Assembly (NCBI GenBank): GCA_023410595.1
Contig: JAEYPO010000032.1
Location: 8,213 to 72,212, forward strand
DNA: 64,000 nt
From: Bacillota bacterium
GTDB lineage: Bacteria; Bacillota; Clostridia; Christensenellales; SZUA-584
Direction: 5' to 3'
The first letter of the stretch is position 1; each line of letters starts with the position of its first letter. A model generated the notes under the pieces. The model had not been told where the DNA came from and made no database searches. It was given only the letters and a program-made list of their open reading frames with translations. The position numbers were made by a program, and so were the translations under genes. Positions 25,601-33,742 of this stretch are shown here, piece after piece.

Positions 25601-26962
25601 GGCGAACGTTTCGAGGAACGAGCCACAGCCCGAAGAACACGCCTCATTGAGTATTACCTCGTCAATCACGCCGTCCTTTATGCGCATACACTTCATGTCC
25701 TGGCCGCCGATGTCGAGTATAAAATCCGTGTCCGGCTTAAAGTACCTTGCCGCCGTGTAGTGCGCCACGGTTTCCACCTCGCTGCAGTCGAGCGAAAACG
25801 CGGCCTTGGCAAGGTTTTCGCCGTAGCCCGTGGAAGCAGCGTACGCTATATAAGCGCCTTGCGGCAGCTTCTCGTATATCCCGTATAGAATCTCCTTTAT
25901 TATATCAAGAGGCCTGCCTTCGTTAGAGCCATAATGCGTGTGCAGTATGTCGCCGTATTGTGATATGAGCACCGCCTTCGTCGTCGTGGAGCCCGCGTCT
26001 ATGCCAAGGTAACACGGCCCGCTGTATTCAGAGAGAGGCTTTATTGCTACATCCGCGGCGGCATGACGCGTTTTGAATTCTTTGTATTCAGCTTCGTTTT
26101 CAAAGAGCGGCTTTAAGTGCTCCGAGGTATCCTCAAACGCTTTAAGGCTGCGCGTCCGCTCTGTGAGTGCCTTTAAGCTTACAATCTCTTTATCTGCCAT
26201 TATTGCCGCGCCCGCCGCAACGAACATCATCGCGTGCTGCGTTTCCATTATGTTTTCGGGAGAGAGCTTTAATGTTTTGACGAACTGCGCCTTTAAAGAG
26301 GGCAGGAAATACAGAGGCCCGCCAAGGAACGCTATCTTCCCCCTTATGGGACGCCCGCAGGCAAGCCCGCTTATAGTCTGGTTTACAACGGCCTGAAACA
26401 CGGACGCCGCTATGTCTTCCCGCGCGGCTCCTTCGTTTATGAGCGGCTGTATGTCGCTTTTCGCGAACACTCCGCAGCGCGCCGCAATCTCGTAGATGTT
26501 GGCGGCTTTAGCAGCCAGCGCGTCAAGGCCCTTGGCGTCCGTCTGCAGCAGCGAGGCCATCTGGTCTATAAACGCGCCCGTGCCGCCCGCGCACGTGCCG
26601 TTCATCCTTTGTTCTGTGCTGCCCGAGAAGTATGTTATCTTCGCGTCTTCCCCGCCAAGCTCTATAGCTACGTCCGTCTCGGGTATAAATTCCTTTACGG
26701 CGCTGCTCGCCGCTATTACCTCCTGAACGAACGGCAGACCGAGCCACTTACTTACGGATAGGCCGCCCGAGCCCGTGACGCACGCGAATACGCTGATATC
26801 GCCCAGGCTTTCATACGCGTCTTCCAGCATGGAAGAGACGGCGAACGCGATATCGCTCATATGCCTTTTATAATAGCTGTAGACCGTCCTGCCCTGTGCG
26901 AACACCGTGCATTTAACCGTGGTCGATCCTATATCCAGCCCCATTTTGCACACATTGTCCAT
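22679..26962 (-). CDS. 2-hydroxyacyl-CoA dehydratase activase-related protein, two-ASKHA fusion
   Basis: A 1427-residue protein. Two BadF/BcrA-type ASKHA ATPase domains are visible: the first starts with GLDIGSTTVKCTVF and carries NGTCAGGTGAFIDQ and CGVFAKSDIQP, and the second starts near LGIDAGSTTTKAV and carries NEACSSGCGSFLET. A DUF2229 region follows, with PSESLCYPAKIAHG. The C-terminal third resembles HgdB-like subunits and has several cysteines. Such proteins use ATP to drive Fe-S electron transfer. The conserved cysteines likely bind clusters. This large fused form is widespread in Clostridia and its substrate is unknown. ATG at 26962, with GGAGA upstream, was chosen over a GTG at 27001. 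Confidence 0.9.
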   Translation of the reverse strand: MDNVCKMGLDIGSTTVKCTVFAQGRTVYSYYKRHMSDIAFAVSSMLEDAYESLGDISVFACVTGSGGLSVSKWLGLPFVQEVIAASSAVKEFIPETDVAIELGGEDAKITYFSGSTEQRMNGTCAGGTGAFIDQMASLLQTDAKGLDALAAKAANIYEIAARCGVFAKSDIQPLINEGAAREDIAASVFQAVVNQTISGLACGRPIRGKIAFLGGPLYFLPSLKAQFVKTLKLSPENIMETQHAMMFVAAGAAIMADKEIVSLKALTERTRSLKAFEDTSEHLKPLFENEAEYKEFKTRHAAADVAIKPLSEYSGPCYLGIDAGSTTTKAVLISQYGDILHTHYGSNEGRPLDIIKEILYGIYEKLPQGAYIAYAASTGYGENLAKAAFSLDCSEVETVAHYTAARYFKPDTDFILDIGGQDMKCMRIKDGVIDEVILNEACSSGCGSFLETFAASLGVGIEEFAQQALFAPQPVDLGSRCTVFMNSKVRQAQKEGATLGAISAGLSYSVIKNALYKVIKLKNAADLGHGIVVQGGTFLNDAVLRALELLSKREVVRPVIAGLMGAYGAALIAKQRCPKGAVSAVLSREALGAMQITKKNARCGRCENNCRLTISDFGDGRRFISGNRCERGAGQGEERNKLPDMYDYTYFRLFSYTPLNGEEAARGEIGIPRVLGMYENYPFWHTFFTELSYRVVLSPRSSRSVYTAGIESIPSESLCYPAKIAHGAVRKLIDAGVKTIFFPCVPYEKKEQKKSDNNFNCPIVTSYAENIKNNMPEIKENGVTLLMPFLPMDRIGRLKKRLVEEFPKIPAAEVKRAAKLAWQEKLKFQSDIRHQGEKIVARVKRGELKAIILGGRPYHIDPEINHGISSIVTSLGFAVLTEQSVAHLGDYRPIRVLDQWMYHTRIYSAAHLAGRVPGLELVQLNSFGCGLDAVVTDQVQEIMKAYGKIYTLIKIDEISNTGAIKIRLRSLAAAISERGGKKGLLGIAEAVKGKAVEYKKVVFEKFMKKDYTILSPQMSPIHFDFLRAAFTASGYRFELLPSVDKAAVEEGLKYVNNDACYPSILVTGQLIEAVKSGRYDTDKLACIISQTGGGCRASNYISFIRKALKDAGYGNIPVISLSAGGIEKHPGFKITLRLLKRAMRAMIYGDLLNRLTLATRPYELNAGDADRALQKWRGIAAENIKRLNRRLFKRSIIEIVREFDNIPVAEKRKPVIGVVGEILVKYHPTANNQIIKVLEDEGAEVKVPDLIDFLLYCAYNMNFKHDKLGRPKLFAHFGNAAISIIENSRKLMRRVLESSKRFSPPSYISDKARAAAEFLSLGNQTGEGWFLTGEMAELLKEGADGIVCVQPFACLPNHIVGKGVIQPIRAKFPEANIVAIDYDPGASEVNQLNRIKLMLSLAQDKIAKAQKELGQDKQSAPETPPLS

Positions 26963-27137
26963 GGCCTGTTCTCCGTCTTTAATGCACCGATAAGTATACA
27001 CCCACGGTTTAAAAAGTTAAAGCAGATAATATATACTTAAACTGACTCTGTAACTATACAACACACTTCCATTATATTATACAATACGCATTATGTGAGC
27101 GGCTGCCCGCCATACAATGGATTATTGCCGCCCTATA

Positions 27138-27162
27138 TAAAAAGCCTCCAATCGGAGGCTTT
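27138..27162 (-). terminator. Terminator of the GNAT gene
   Basis: Perfect 9-bp arms AAAGCCTCC and GGAGGCTTT with a 4-base loop. On the minus strand the stem is followed by TTTTATA. It lies 22 bp past the stop. Confidence 0.85.
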
Positions 27163-27183
27163 ATGTACTTAATACGGGGTAAA

Positions 27184-28317
27184 TTATTCACCCAGATGTT
27201 TTACATAGCAGCGCCTGCGCTTGTGCTGCTCAACGTCGTAGTTTTTCCAGAAGTCCTGTATCTTCCTGTTGCTTTCGAGCTCGGGCGAAGACTCCGCATA
27301 TTTTACGCCCTGCTCGACGGCAGATATGGTTATCTCGTTCATCAGCAGCGCGGCCAGCCCTGCCTTCTGGTAATCCGGGTGCACCGCGACGAGGAACAGC
27401 TCAACCTCTTCGGGATGATTTATAGCCTTTAAAAGATGTATCCATCCAAACGGGGCCATCCTGCCGCCCGACTTCTGCAGCGCTCTCGCGAGCGAAGGAG
27501 CCGCAAGAGCGAACCCTACTACCTTGTCATGTTCGTCTATAATGAACTTTGCGTATTTAGGGTTAAGCAGCGGAGTAAACTTTTTAAGATACTCCCTCGC
27601 CACCTTTTCCGTATACGGCGTCACTCCGTAAAGATCTTTATAGCATTCGCTCAGCAGCTCGAATATCTGTATTATGATAGGTTCGGCATCCTTGATCTTC
27701 TTTATTTTGAAAAAGTGCACGTTGGAGCGCTCCATTACTTTTTTGGCAAGCCCCTGCAGGCGTTTTAAGCGGGTATCGTCTTTATCGGGGGTCTTTATCC
27801 TGTATTCCACCCAGTCTATATCCTTAGCGTATCCATGGGCTTCAAAATGCTTGGGATAATACGGGTAATTGTATATCGTGACGGAAGAGCCCATACGGTC
27901 GAAACCTTCCACGAGCAGGCCTTCCTTGTCGAGGTCGGTAAACCCCAGCGGCCCGTGCACATCGAATAATCCAAGCTCTCTTGCCCAGCCTTCCACCGCG
28001 CCGAACAACGCTGCTGAAACCTCCATATCGTCAATAAAATCCACCCTTGTTATTCGAACCTGCTTTAAATTCCAGCGCTCGTTTGCCGTATGGTTGACTA
28101 TCGCCCCAATGCGCCCTGCTATTTCGCCGTCCTTGTACGCGAGGAAGAACTTGGCGTCGCAGTACTCAAACGACGGGTTTGTTTCCGGCATAAGCATTTT
28201 AAGTTCGTCGCCCTTAAGGTCGGGCACGAAATTCTTGCTTCCTTTATAAAGCTTGTCCGGAAAGCATATAAACTTTTTTAAGTCTTTCTTTTCAGATACC
28301 GCTTTTATCTCAACCAT
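27184..28317 (-). CDS. GNAT-family N-acetyltransferase-like protein
   Basis: A 377-residue protein of a large cytoplasmic family with a GNAT fold in its C-terminal half. Residues about 255-350 contain VGFALAAPSLARAL and VAVHPDYQKAGLAALLMNE, which fits the acetyl-CoA binding motif Q-x-G-x-A in degenerate form. The N-terminal half (residues 10-190) resembles a second, decayed GNAT fold. The substrate is unknown. It forms a single-gene unit on the minus strand, with a terminator after the stop and about 230 bp of AT-rich sequence upstream. Confidence 0.8.
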   Translation of the reverse strand: MVEIKAVSEKKDLKKFICFPDKLYKGSKNFVPDLKGDELKMLMPETNPSFEYCDAKFFLAYKDGEIAGRIGAIVNHTANERWNLKQVRITRVDFIDDMEVSAALFGAVEGWARELGLFDVHGPLGFTDLDKEGLLVEGFDRMGSSVTIYNYPYYPKHFEAHGYAKDIDWVEYRIKTPDKDDTRLKRLQGLAKKVMERSNVHFFKIKKIKDAEPIIIQIFELLSECYKDLYGVTPYTEKVAREYLKKFTPLLNPKYAKFIIDEHDKVVGFALAAPSLARALQKSGGRMAPFGWIHLLKAINHPEEVELFLVAVHPDYQKAGLAALLMNEITISAVEQGVKYAESSPELESNRKIQDFWKNYDVEQHKRRRCYVKHLGE

Positions 28318-28497
28318 CTTTCAAACCTCGACAAGAATATTTTAAAAATATTATATCAAACGCTTACGTATAAGTATATAAAAAAAGAAACCTGTCATAA
28401 GCAGCGCTGGTATATAATTTTATTAATTGGTAACAATTGTTTTATAGCAACCGCTTTTATGCTCCTTTATATTTTGCGTAAATAACGATGCGCAAGA

Positions 28498-28535
28498 GAA
28501 AACAGATAAGGCCGCTTCAGTCAGCGGCCTTATCT
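28498..28535 (-). terminator. Terminator of the mreCD operon
   Basis: Perfect 12-bp arms AGATAAGGCCGC and GCGGCCTTATCT with an 8-base loop. On the minus strand it is followed by GTTTTC. The mreD stop is 16 bp before it. Confidence 0.85.
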
Positions 28536-28550
28536 GCGTTATTGTCTGTA

Positions 28551-29072
28551 TCATAATATCTTCTTAAGTTCTTCTAAGTCTTTCCTCTTTACGGAACGTA
28601 TATGGTATACCCTTCTCATAACGAAGTAGATAAGGAACATAAACACGCCGGTAAACGCCGCTTCCGGCAGTATATACCTTATAAACATCGACGCGAGCGA
28701 GAACTCTTTATCAAGTATATAAGCAAGCAGCGCGGTAGTGGCTTCCTTTACGAAATAAGCGCCTACAGCAAAAGAAAAAGGCAGTATGACCTTGTCGATA
28801 TAATAGATATTCCTGCGCACAAAGAATGAAAACGCTGCGGCGAGGAAATACGAAAGGCCATAGAATCCTATTGTCCCTGTATAAAGGTCGAGGCCGAGAC
28901 CACAGATAAGCCCCACCCATGCCCCGGCCATGCTGTTATCAAGCAGCACTATCGAGATCGTGGAGCATATGATGATATCGGGCGCAATACCCGCGATATT
29001 GATGTTGGGAAATATGGTGTTGGCAAAGATGAGGTTTACCGCCGCTACAGCCGCGAAAATAAGATACCTCAT
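28551..29072 (-). CDS. mreD: Rod shape-determining protein MreD
   Basis: A 173-residue integral membrane protein with five or six helices filling nearly the whole length and a charged C-terminal tail ending in EELKKIL. The pattern PDIIICSTISIVLLD, GLICGLGLDLYTG and FYGLSYFLAA is typical of MreD, which links MreC and the wall synthesis machinery in rod-shaped cells. Its ATG overlaps the mreC stop by 4 bp. mreB and rodA are not next to it, so the classic mreBCD order is broken here. Confidence 0.9.
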   Translation of the reverse strand: MRYLIFAAVAAVNLIFANTIFPNINIAGIAPDIIICSTISIVLLDNSMAGAWVGLICGLGLDLYTGTIGFYGLSYFLAAAFSFFVRRNIYYIDKVILPFSFAVGAYFVKEATTALLAYILDKEFSLASMFIRYILPEAAFTGVFMFLIYFVMRRVYHIRSVKRKDLEELKKIL

Positions 29073-29926
29073 TTAGCGGCCTCTTCAACGTCAATAGACT
29101 TTGTCGTGATAACGCTCACTTCTTCGAGGTGGTTGAAGTCTACCCAGGGCTTTATGACGGCTTCATTCTTCATACCGTCGCTGCTCGAACTCACCTCGAT
29201 AACCTCTCCTATTTTAATGCCTTTAGGGAATACGTCCGTGAGCCCGGACGTTATTACCGTATCACCCGGCACAACATCAGCGTTTAAAGGAAGCTTGCCA
29301 AGCGTAAGCGTGGCGTTTTCCTCGTCGCCCGAAGATACCGTTCCCGAAACGATGCCGGGGTCTCTCGTCCTTTCTACTATTGCCGGAACGCCGCTCTCGC
29401 TGTCTATAATCGAAAGCACCCGGCTCCAGTGAGCGCCCGCAGCTATCACCATACCCACTACGCCGTCGCCGTTTACAACCGGCATGTTGACCTCCACGCC
29501 GCTTGCCAACCCGACGTTGATAGTAAACGTGCTGAACCAGTGCCCAGGGTCTTTCCTTATGACCCTCGCGGACACGATATCGAGATCAGGATTTGTATTC
29601 ACGAAATTGAGCAGCGATGAAAGCCGCTCATTCTCCCTTTTTATCTCGTTATAATCCTGCAGCTGTCCTTTTAATTCGGCCACCTGCGCGTTTAACTCCT
29701 GGTTTTCTGTCTGTACGTCCACGCCCGTAAAAACGCGCGAGAAAAAGTCGGATATGGCGTCGGTCGCGGAATAAAGAGCGCTCTGAACAGGAGAAAGTAT
29801 ACTGCCGATTATGCTCTCTGTACCGGACATATCTTTTACTCCCGCCGTCATTATCAGCAGCACAAGCAAAATGATGACGGTTATTATCGTTACCATAAGC
29901 GGCCTGTTTCGCCAGATAGGCAGCAT
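29069..29926 (-). CDS. mreC: Rod shape-determining protein MreC
   Basis: A 285-residue bitopic protein. A short basic start MLPIWRNRPL and a membrane helix at about 12-32 are followed by a coiled coil at about 68-105 and a beta-rich outer domain with the family signature SGVEVNMPVVNGDGVVG and GDTVITSGLTDVFPKGIKIG. It organises elongation enzymes outside the membrane. The start at 29926 was chosen over 30055, because the longer form would add residues translated from the promoter region. It is transcribed from a promoter at 29963-29990, divergent from the RluA-like gene. Confidence 0.93.
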   Translation of the reverse strand: MLPIWRNRPLMVTIITVIILLVLLIMTAGVKDMSGTESIIGSILSPVQSALYSATDAISDFFSRVFTGVDVQTENQELNAQVAELKGQLQDYNEIKRENERLSSLLNFVNTNPDLDIVSARVIRKDPGHWFSTFTINVGLASGVEVNMPVVNGDGVVGMVIAAGAHWSRVLSIIDSESGVPAIVERTRDPGIVSGTVSSGDEENATLTLGKLPLNADVVPGDTVITSGLTDVFPKGIKIGEVIEVSSSSDGMKNEAVIKPWVDFNHLEEVSVITTKSIDVEEAAK

Positions 29927-29962
29927 TTTACGCCCTCTTTTCCCTGAAAAGTTTTGTTTGAT

Positions 29963-29990
29963 ATTATAACATAAATGCAGTGTTTGTAAA
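29963..29990 (-). promoter_or_regulatory. Promoter of mreCD
   Basis: On the minus strand TTTACA (29990-29985) and TATAAT (29968-29963) with a 16-bp spacer. It lies 37 bp upstream of the mreC ATG. Confidence 0.65.
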
Positions 29991-30044
29991 ACTGCGGACA
30001 CAATATGTTCACATGTGATTCTTAAAACGCCGCTGGTTTTTTTA

Positions 30045-30073
30045 TTGACTTGCAAAGAATGCTGTTATAGTAT
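30045..30073 (+). promoter_or_regulatory. Promoter of the RluA-like gene
   Basis: TTGACT (30045-30050) and TAGTAT (30068-30073) with a 17-bp spacer, back to back with the mreC promoter. Confidence 0.6.
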
Positions 30074-30124
30074 TTCTGTTGCAGTATACATAAAACAGGT
30101 CTTATAGCAGGCAAGGAGAAGTAA

Positions 30125-31066
30125 ATGGTTTCTTTGGTGGTGGAAGAAACGCACGAAGACTTAAAGCTGCTCGACGTGCTTAAAGAAGCGTATCCCGATT
30201 TTCCTAAAAAGGCTATGTCCAAGGCTTTCAAGTACGGCTTCGTCACGCTCAACGGCGAGCGGGCTAAGAGTGGCGACGAGGTCAAAAAAGGCGACGATAT
30301 CCGCGTTTTCGTAACGGGCGACGTCGCCGGCTTGGAACTCAAACCGGAAATCATATATCAGGATGAAAATTTCATTATCGCGGACAAGCCCGCCGGCCTT
30401 AAGTGCGTCTCGGAGAACGGCGAACCCAGCGCTCTCGCTATGGTGGAAGAACACATGAAAAGCAGAGGCGAATACAGCCTCGATGCTCTCCTTGTGCCTT
30501 ATATGGTCTATCCTCTTGAGAAATATGTCAGCGGGCTTATTGTGCTTGCCAAGCACGAGGGGGCGTATTTGTTTATGGCGCAGGCGCTCGCACAGCGCAG
30601 ATTTTCAAGATATTACGTATGTCCCGTCGTAGGCCGGGCAGAAGAAAACGGAGAGCTGCTCGCCTACCACCATCAGGACAAATCGCACGTCAGGATACTT
30701 GGCAGCCACAGCAGGGACGCAAAGCCTATCGTTACTCGTTATTCGCTTTTGTCTTCCGGCAAGGAAATGTCGCTTATATGCGCGCGGCCGCTCACTAATT
30801 TTCTGCATCAGGTAAGAGCGCACCTCGCGTTTGCCGGTCTGCCCGTCGCAGGCGACAATACCTACGGAAATAAAAAATTCAACAGGAAACACAGCGCAGT
30901 TTATGCCGCCATATGGCTTAAGTCTATAGTTTTCGAAATAGGCTCTAATAATGACTACGGTTACTTAAACGGCAGAAAGTTTGAATCCCGTACGTGCAGC
31001 TTTCCAAAATGCGTTTACGACGACGGCCTTCTAAAGGATACTGAAAAAGGTTCATTCGACATATAG
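30125..31066 (+). CDS. RluA-family pseudouridine synthase-like protein with altered catalytic motif
   Basis: A 313-residue protein with an N-terminal S4 RNA-binding domain (about 12-65) and an RluA-type catalytic domain (about 72-270). IIYQDENFIIADKPAGLKC and the RPLTNFLHQVRAHLAFAG-like arginine/histidine segment are normal. The catalytic motif HRLDxxTSG reads YPLEKYVSG at 129-137, so the essential aspartate is glutamate (E132) and the histidine and arginine are gone. It may be inactive, or an RNA-binding protein derived from the family. AAGGAG precedes the ATG. Confidence 0.82.
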   Translation: MVSLVVEETHEDLKLLDVLKEAYPDFPKKAMSKAFKYGFVTLNGERAKSGDEVKKGDDIRVFVTGDVAGLELKPEIIYQDENFIIADKPAGLKCVSENGEPSALAMVEEHMKSRGEYSLDALLVPYMVYPLEKYVSGLIVLAKHEGAYLFMAQALAQRRFSRYYVCPVVGRAEENGELLAYHHQDKSHVRILGSHSRDAKPIVTRYSLLSSGKEMSLICARPLTNFLHQVRAHLAFAGLPVAGDNTYGNKKFNRKHSAVYAAIWLKSIVFEIGSNNDYGYLNGRKFESRTCSFPKCVYDDGLLKDTEKGSFDI

Positions 31067-31428
31067 CCATCGTTTCCCATTGCATGTTAAATAATAACCT
31101 GGCTGTTAAAGACTCGTTATTATTGCATAAATACGTCTATTAAGGCAGAAAAGTATCAAATTTTTTGGGGATTCCGCACTTTTTTTGTCAAAAATATATA
31201 CAACATTGATAATATGTGTGATATTATACTGTCTAGTATTACGTATCTTCAAGTATACATATACAACGAGCCTGGGAGTAAGCACTAGACAATAAAGTTT
31301 GGAAGGACTTGGTTATTGTTGCGGCTTGGTTTCACGGACTCGCTTATTCCACAAAACGGATTAACCGGGTATTATGAAACCATATTTTCAGGACGCGGTA
31401 GTAGTAATATCTTTTTGTAGGGGGACGT
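31067..31428 (+). promoter_or_regulatory. Long AT-rich upstream region with promoter and leader of the spo0E-like gene
   Basis: A 362-bp gap without a convincing gene. TTGTCA (31185-31190) and GATAAT (31208-31213) with a 17-bp spacer would give a leader of about 210 nt. It carries the inverted repeat TGTCTAGT (31230-31237) and ACTAGACA (31284-31291). GTAGGGGGACGT precedes the ATG at 31429. No known riboswitch class was recognised. Confidence 0.45.
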
Positions 31429-31668
31429 ATGCGGGTCATTGTGTCTCAAAATGTAAACGCGCATTCAAAAAGAAAAAAAGTACGGGAAGACTTGTTGAGG
31501 GAACAAAAGTTACTTGAAGACATGGTCCTTGAAATGATGGAAAAAGGCCAATCTAATATGGGCGAAAACACAAGGATTCTAAAGCAGAGCGGAAAACTCG
31601 ACAAGCTTATAGTCGACGAGATGATGCTCAGCGAAATGAAAGAAAAATATCCTGATAAGGACAAATGA
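31429..31668 (+). CDS. Spo0E-like aspartyl-phosphate phosphatase
   Basis: A 79-residue, mainly helical protein. The family core is LLREQKLLEDMVLEMMEKG followed by SGKLDKLIVDEM at 54-65, matching the Spo0E signature S-x-x-LD-x-LI. Spo0E proteins dephosphorylate Spo0A~P and hold back sporulation. The N-terminal 18 residues are basic and extra to the usual core. The next gene, 57 bp later, is a PAS-PP2C phosphatase that could act in the same phospho-signalling circuit. The leader region upstream is long and may be regulatory. Confidence 0.8.
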   Translation: MRVIVSQNVNAHSKRKKVREDLLREQKLLEDMVLEMMEKGQSNMGENTRILKQSGKLDKLIVDEMMLSEMKEKYPDKDK

Positions 31669-31725
31669 TTTTTTCCGTAAGCGCATTTATGGCTGACGGA
31701 TGATTTTTTTCTAGGGGTTGTGTGT

Positions 31726-32808
31726 ATGCCAAATGACGAGACGTTTACTTCTGACAGTTTGTCTCCCGCCGTACTCGACAGTATTCCTGATATGGTGCGG
31801 GTGATAGACAAAGACGGAAGGATTATTTATGCCAACAACATTCTAAAGTCCAAATTCGGTTATGCAGACGGAGAGACATGCATAAAGGTCCCCGGGGCTG
31901 CCAGATGCTGCGATACCTGTATAGCGAAAAAATGCATCAAGGATAAAAAGACATACAGCCTTTCGTCGCGCGCAAAAGGCAGGATTTATTCCATAAGCGC
32001 GAGGCCGGTGGAATTTGACGAAGACACTTACGCTCTTGAAATTTTCAGGGATATCACACAGGAACAGAATTTAAAAGATAAGCTGATGTCAAACAATTCG
32101 CGCATGATGAACGACTTAGAGATTGCACGAAGCCTTCAGCTTTCTATACTGCGCCATAACCTTCCCCAGATAGAGGGTTACGGCTTCTGCGCCGAGTTTC
32201 TGCCCTGCGAGGCGCTGGGCGGCGACATGTACGACTGCTTTCTCGCCCGCGACGGGCGCATAATAATGTATATTGCCGACGTGTCCGGCCACGGCGTTAT
32301 GCCCGCGATGCTCACGGTTTATCTGCGCCAGGAGATGTTCGCGCAATGTAAGACGCCGGGCGTATCCCCCGCCGAGGTGCTGCATAACATACAAAGCTCA
32401 TTTGAAGACCTCAATACGGAAGAAAGCATATATATAACGATATTCGTGGTCGCGCTCGAGCCTGAGACGGGCAATATCGTGTTCTCAAACGCCGGACACA
32501 GCGTGCCGCCTCTTATAGCGGGCCGCAAAGGCGTAAGAGAGCTGTTCCTTCCCGGCACGCCCATTTGCAGATGGGCCGGCTCGCATGCGCATGAAGAAAT
32601 GAGCGGACGGCTTGCGAAAGGCGAAAGGCTGTTCCTTTACACGGACGGGCTGGACGGCATACATACCGGCTATACGTCCAACGAAAAGCTGAATCAGATA
32701 CTGTTAAACCGCAAGCTTAAGGGCAATGGCCTGCTCGACGAGATAAAGATGCAGTTCACCCAGACGAAGGCGGACGACGTGACGATAATGCTGTGCGAGC
32801 GCAACTAA
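31726..32808 (+). CDS. PAS domain-containing SpoIIE/RsbU-type PP2C phosphatase
   Basis: A 360-residue protein. A PAS domain at about 15-125 has DMVRVIDKDGRIIYANN and an unusual cysteine group (ARCCDTCIAKKCI) that could bind a metal, cluster or redox signal. A short coiled linker precedes the PP2C SpoIIE domain at about 150-355, with metal ligands in ALGGDMYD, SGHG and KADDVT. These enzymes usually act on anti-anti-sigma factors. None is encoded nearby. ATG at 31726 is preferred over GTG at 31720, with AGGGG upstream. A terminator follows. Confidence 0.88.
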   Translation: MPNDETFTSDSLSPAVLDSIPDMVRVIDKDGRIIYANNILKSKFGYADGETCIKVPGAARCCDTCIAKKCIKDKKTYSLSSRAKGRIYSISARPVEFDEDTYALEIFRDITQEQNLKDKLMSNNSRMMNDLEIARSLQLSILRHNLPQIEGYGFCAEFLPCEALGGDMYDCFLARDGRIIMYIADVSGHGVMPAMLTVYLRQEMFAQCKTPGVSPAEVLHNIQSSFEDLNTEESIYITIFVVALEPETGNIVFSNAGHSVPPLIAGRKGVRELFLPGTPICRWAGSHAHEEMSGRLAKGERLFLYTDGLDGIHTGYTSNEKLNQILLNRKLKGNGLLDEIKMQFTQTKADDVTIMLCERN

Positions 32809-32827
32809 AGATAGTTATTAAGCAGCT

Positions 32828-32855
32828 AAAAAGCGGACCCGTGGGGGCCCGCTTT
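32828..32855 (+). terminator. Terminator after the PAS-PP2C gene
   Basis: AAAAGCGG-CCC and GGG-CCGCTTT arms with one mismatch and a short GTGG loop, followed by T-rich TTTCTATATT. It lies 20 bp past the stop. Confidence 0.75.
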
Positions 32856-33099
32856 CTATATTACGAATGCGGTATGATGCCGCATTCGGCAGGAAAAGTG
32901 TTTCAAATTCATATCGTGTTCTTATATTATATCAGCCTATTTTAAAAAATCAATTGCATTTTTGTGCCGCAAAGGCCCGTTAACCTCAGTAAACGCTCGT
33001 ATAACCCTTTAAATACTGCAAAGTTCCAAAAAACATCCGCGTTCCCTCAAAAGGCTCTTCCAAAATTACTTATACACGCATGTTCTCCGATGTATTTTC

Positions 33100-33273
33100 T
33101 TATCTTTTCATACTTACATAATAGCCCTTAACAATAGAATTGCTTTCGCCCGTTTGCATGTATCTGCCCAATATTCTTAATGATGTCTCATACCAAAAAC
33201 AAGCATAGTCCGTCTGTGCCGTCACGCGGCATATGCCATCGAGGGCGCTTCTGAGGGCATCAAGCGGCTCCAT
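33100..33273 (-). CDS. Doubtful small ORF downstream of rpsI
   Basis: A 57-codon reading frame starting MEPLDALRSALDGICRV. Its codons look moderately native, but there is no ribosome binding site, no match to a known family, and the start abuts the rpsI terminator. The rest of the 32856-33276 gap is AT-rich and shows nothing else. Confidence 0.22.
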   Translation of the reverse strand: MEPLDALRSALDGICRVTAQTDYACFWYETSLRILGRYMQTGESNSIVKGYYVSMKR

Positions 33274-33276
33274 AAT

Positions 33277-33316
33277 AAAAGCCCGCACACATACGGAAAA
33301 CCGCATGAATACGGGC
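33277..33316 (-). terminator. Terminator of the rplM-rpsI operon
   Basis: Arms 33281-33296 and 33301-33316 pair at 12 of 16 positions, with the outer GCCCG/CGGGC perfect and an AAAA loop. On the minus strand TTTT follows. It is 19 bp past rpsI. Confidence 0.7.
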
Positions 33317-33334
33317 ATTTTGACGATATTGTAA

Positions 33335-33727
33335 TTATCTCTTTGAGAACTGAGGCGCGCGCCTTGCGGCCTTGAGGCCGTATTTCTTTCTTTCCTTCAT
33401 GCGGGAGTCTCTTGTAAGGTATCCCGCTTTTTTAAGGGCTCCGCGCAGCTCGGGCTCGGCCTTTATAAGCGCTCTCGCTATGCCATGCCTTATGGCGCCG
33501 GCCTGACCGGTAAACCCGCCGCCCTTAACGTTTACAACGACGTCGTACTTGCCTATTGTCTGCGTGAGAACAAGAGGCGACTTAACAAGCATTATCAGCG
33601 TGTCGTATCCAAAATAATCGTCGACAGCGCGTTTATTGATGCCCATCTTTCCATCGCCCGGAGTGATTATGACTCGCGCAATAGAGCTTTTCCTTCTCCC
33701 CGTGCCTAAATACTGTAGTTTTGCCAC
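33335..33727 (-). CDS. rpsI: 30S ribosomal protein S9
   Basis: A 130-residue S9. It has AKLQYLGTGRRKSSIARV at the start, GGGFTGQAGAIRHGIARALI in the middle, and the C-terminal tail RRAPQFSKR whose last arginine contacts P-site tRNA. The start is GTG at 33727: AGGAGG lies 8 bp before it, whereas the ATG at 33733 is only 2 bp from the same site and adds residues not found in S9. It follows rplM after 15 bp in the universal rplM-rpsI operon. Confidence 0.97.
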   Translation of the reverse strand: MAKLQYLGTGRRKSSIARVIITPGDGKMGINKRAVDDYFGYDTLIMLVKSPLVLTQTIGKYDVVVNVKGGGFTGQAGAIRHGIARALIKAEPELRGALKKAGYLTRDSRMKERKKYGLKAARRAPQFSKR

Positions 33728-33742
33728 GATCATATCCTCCTA

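Noticed and set aside
28320..28497. Possible gene or RNA in the AT-rich gap between the GNAT and mreD genes
   Set aside because: No open frame with a ribosome site and no stable structure apart from the mreD terminator.
31214..31428. Riboswitch upstream of the spo0E-like gene
   Set aside because: I compared it by eye with c-di-GMP, c-di-AMP, purine and TPP motifs and none matched. It is kept only as an unknown leader.
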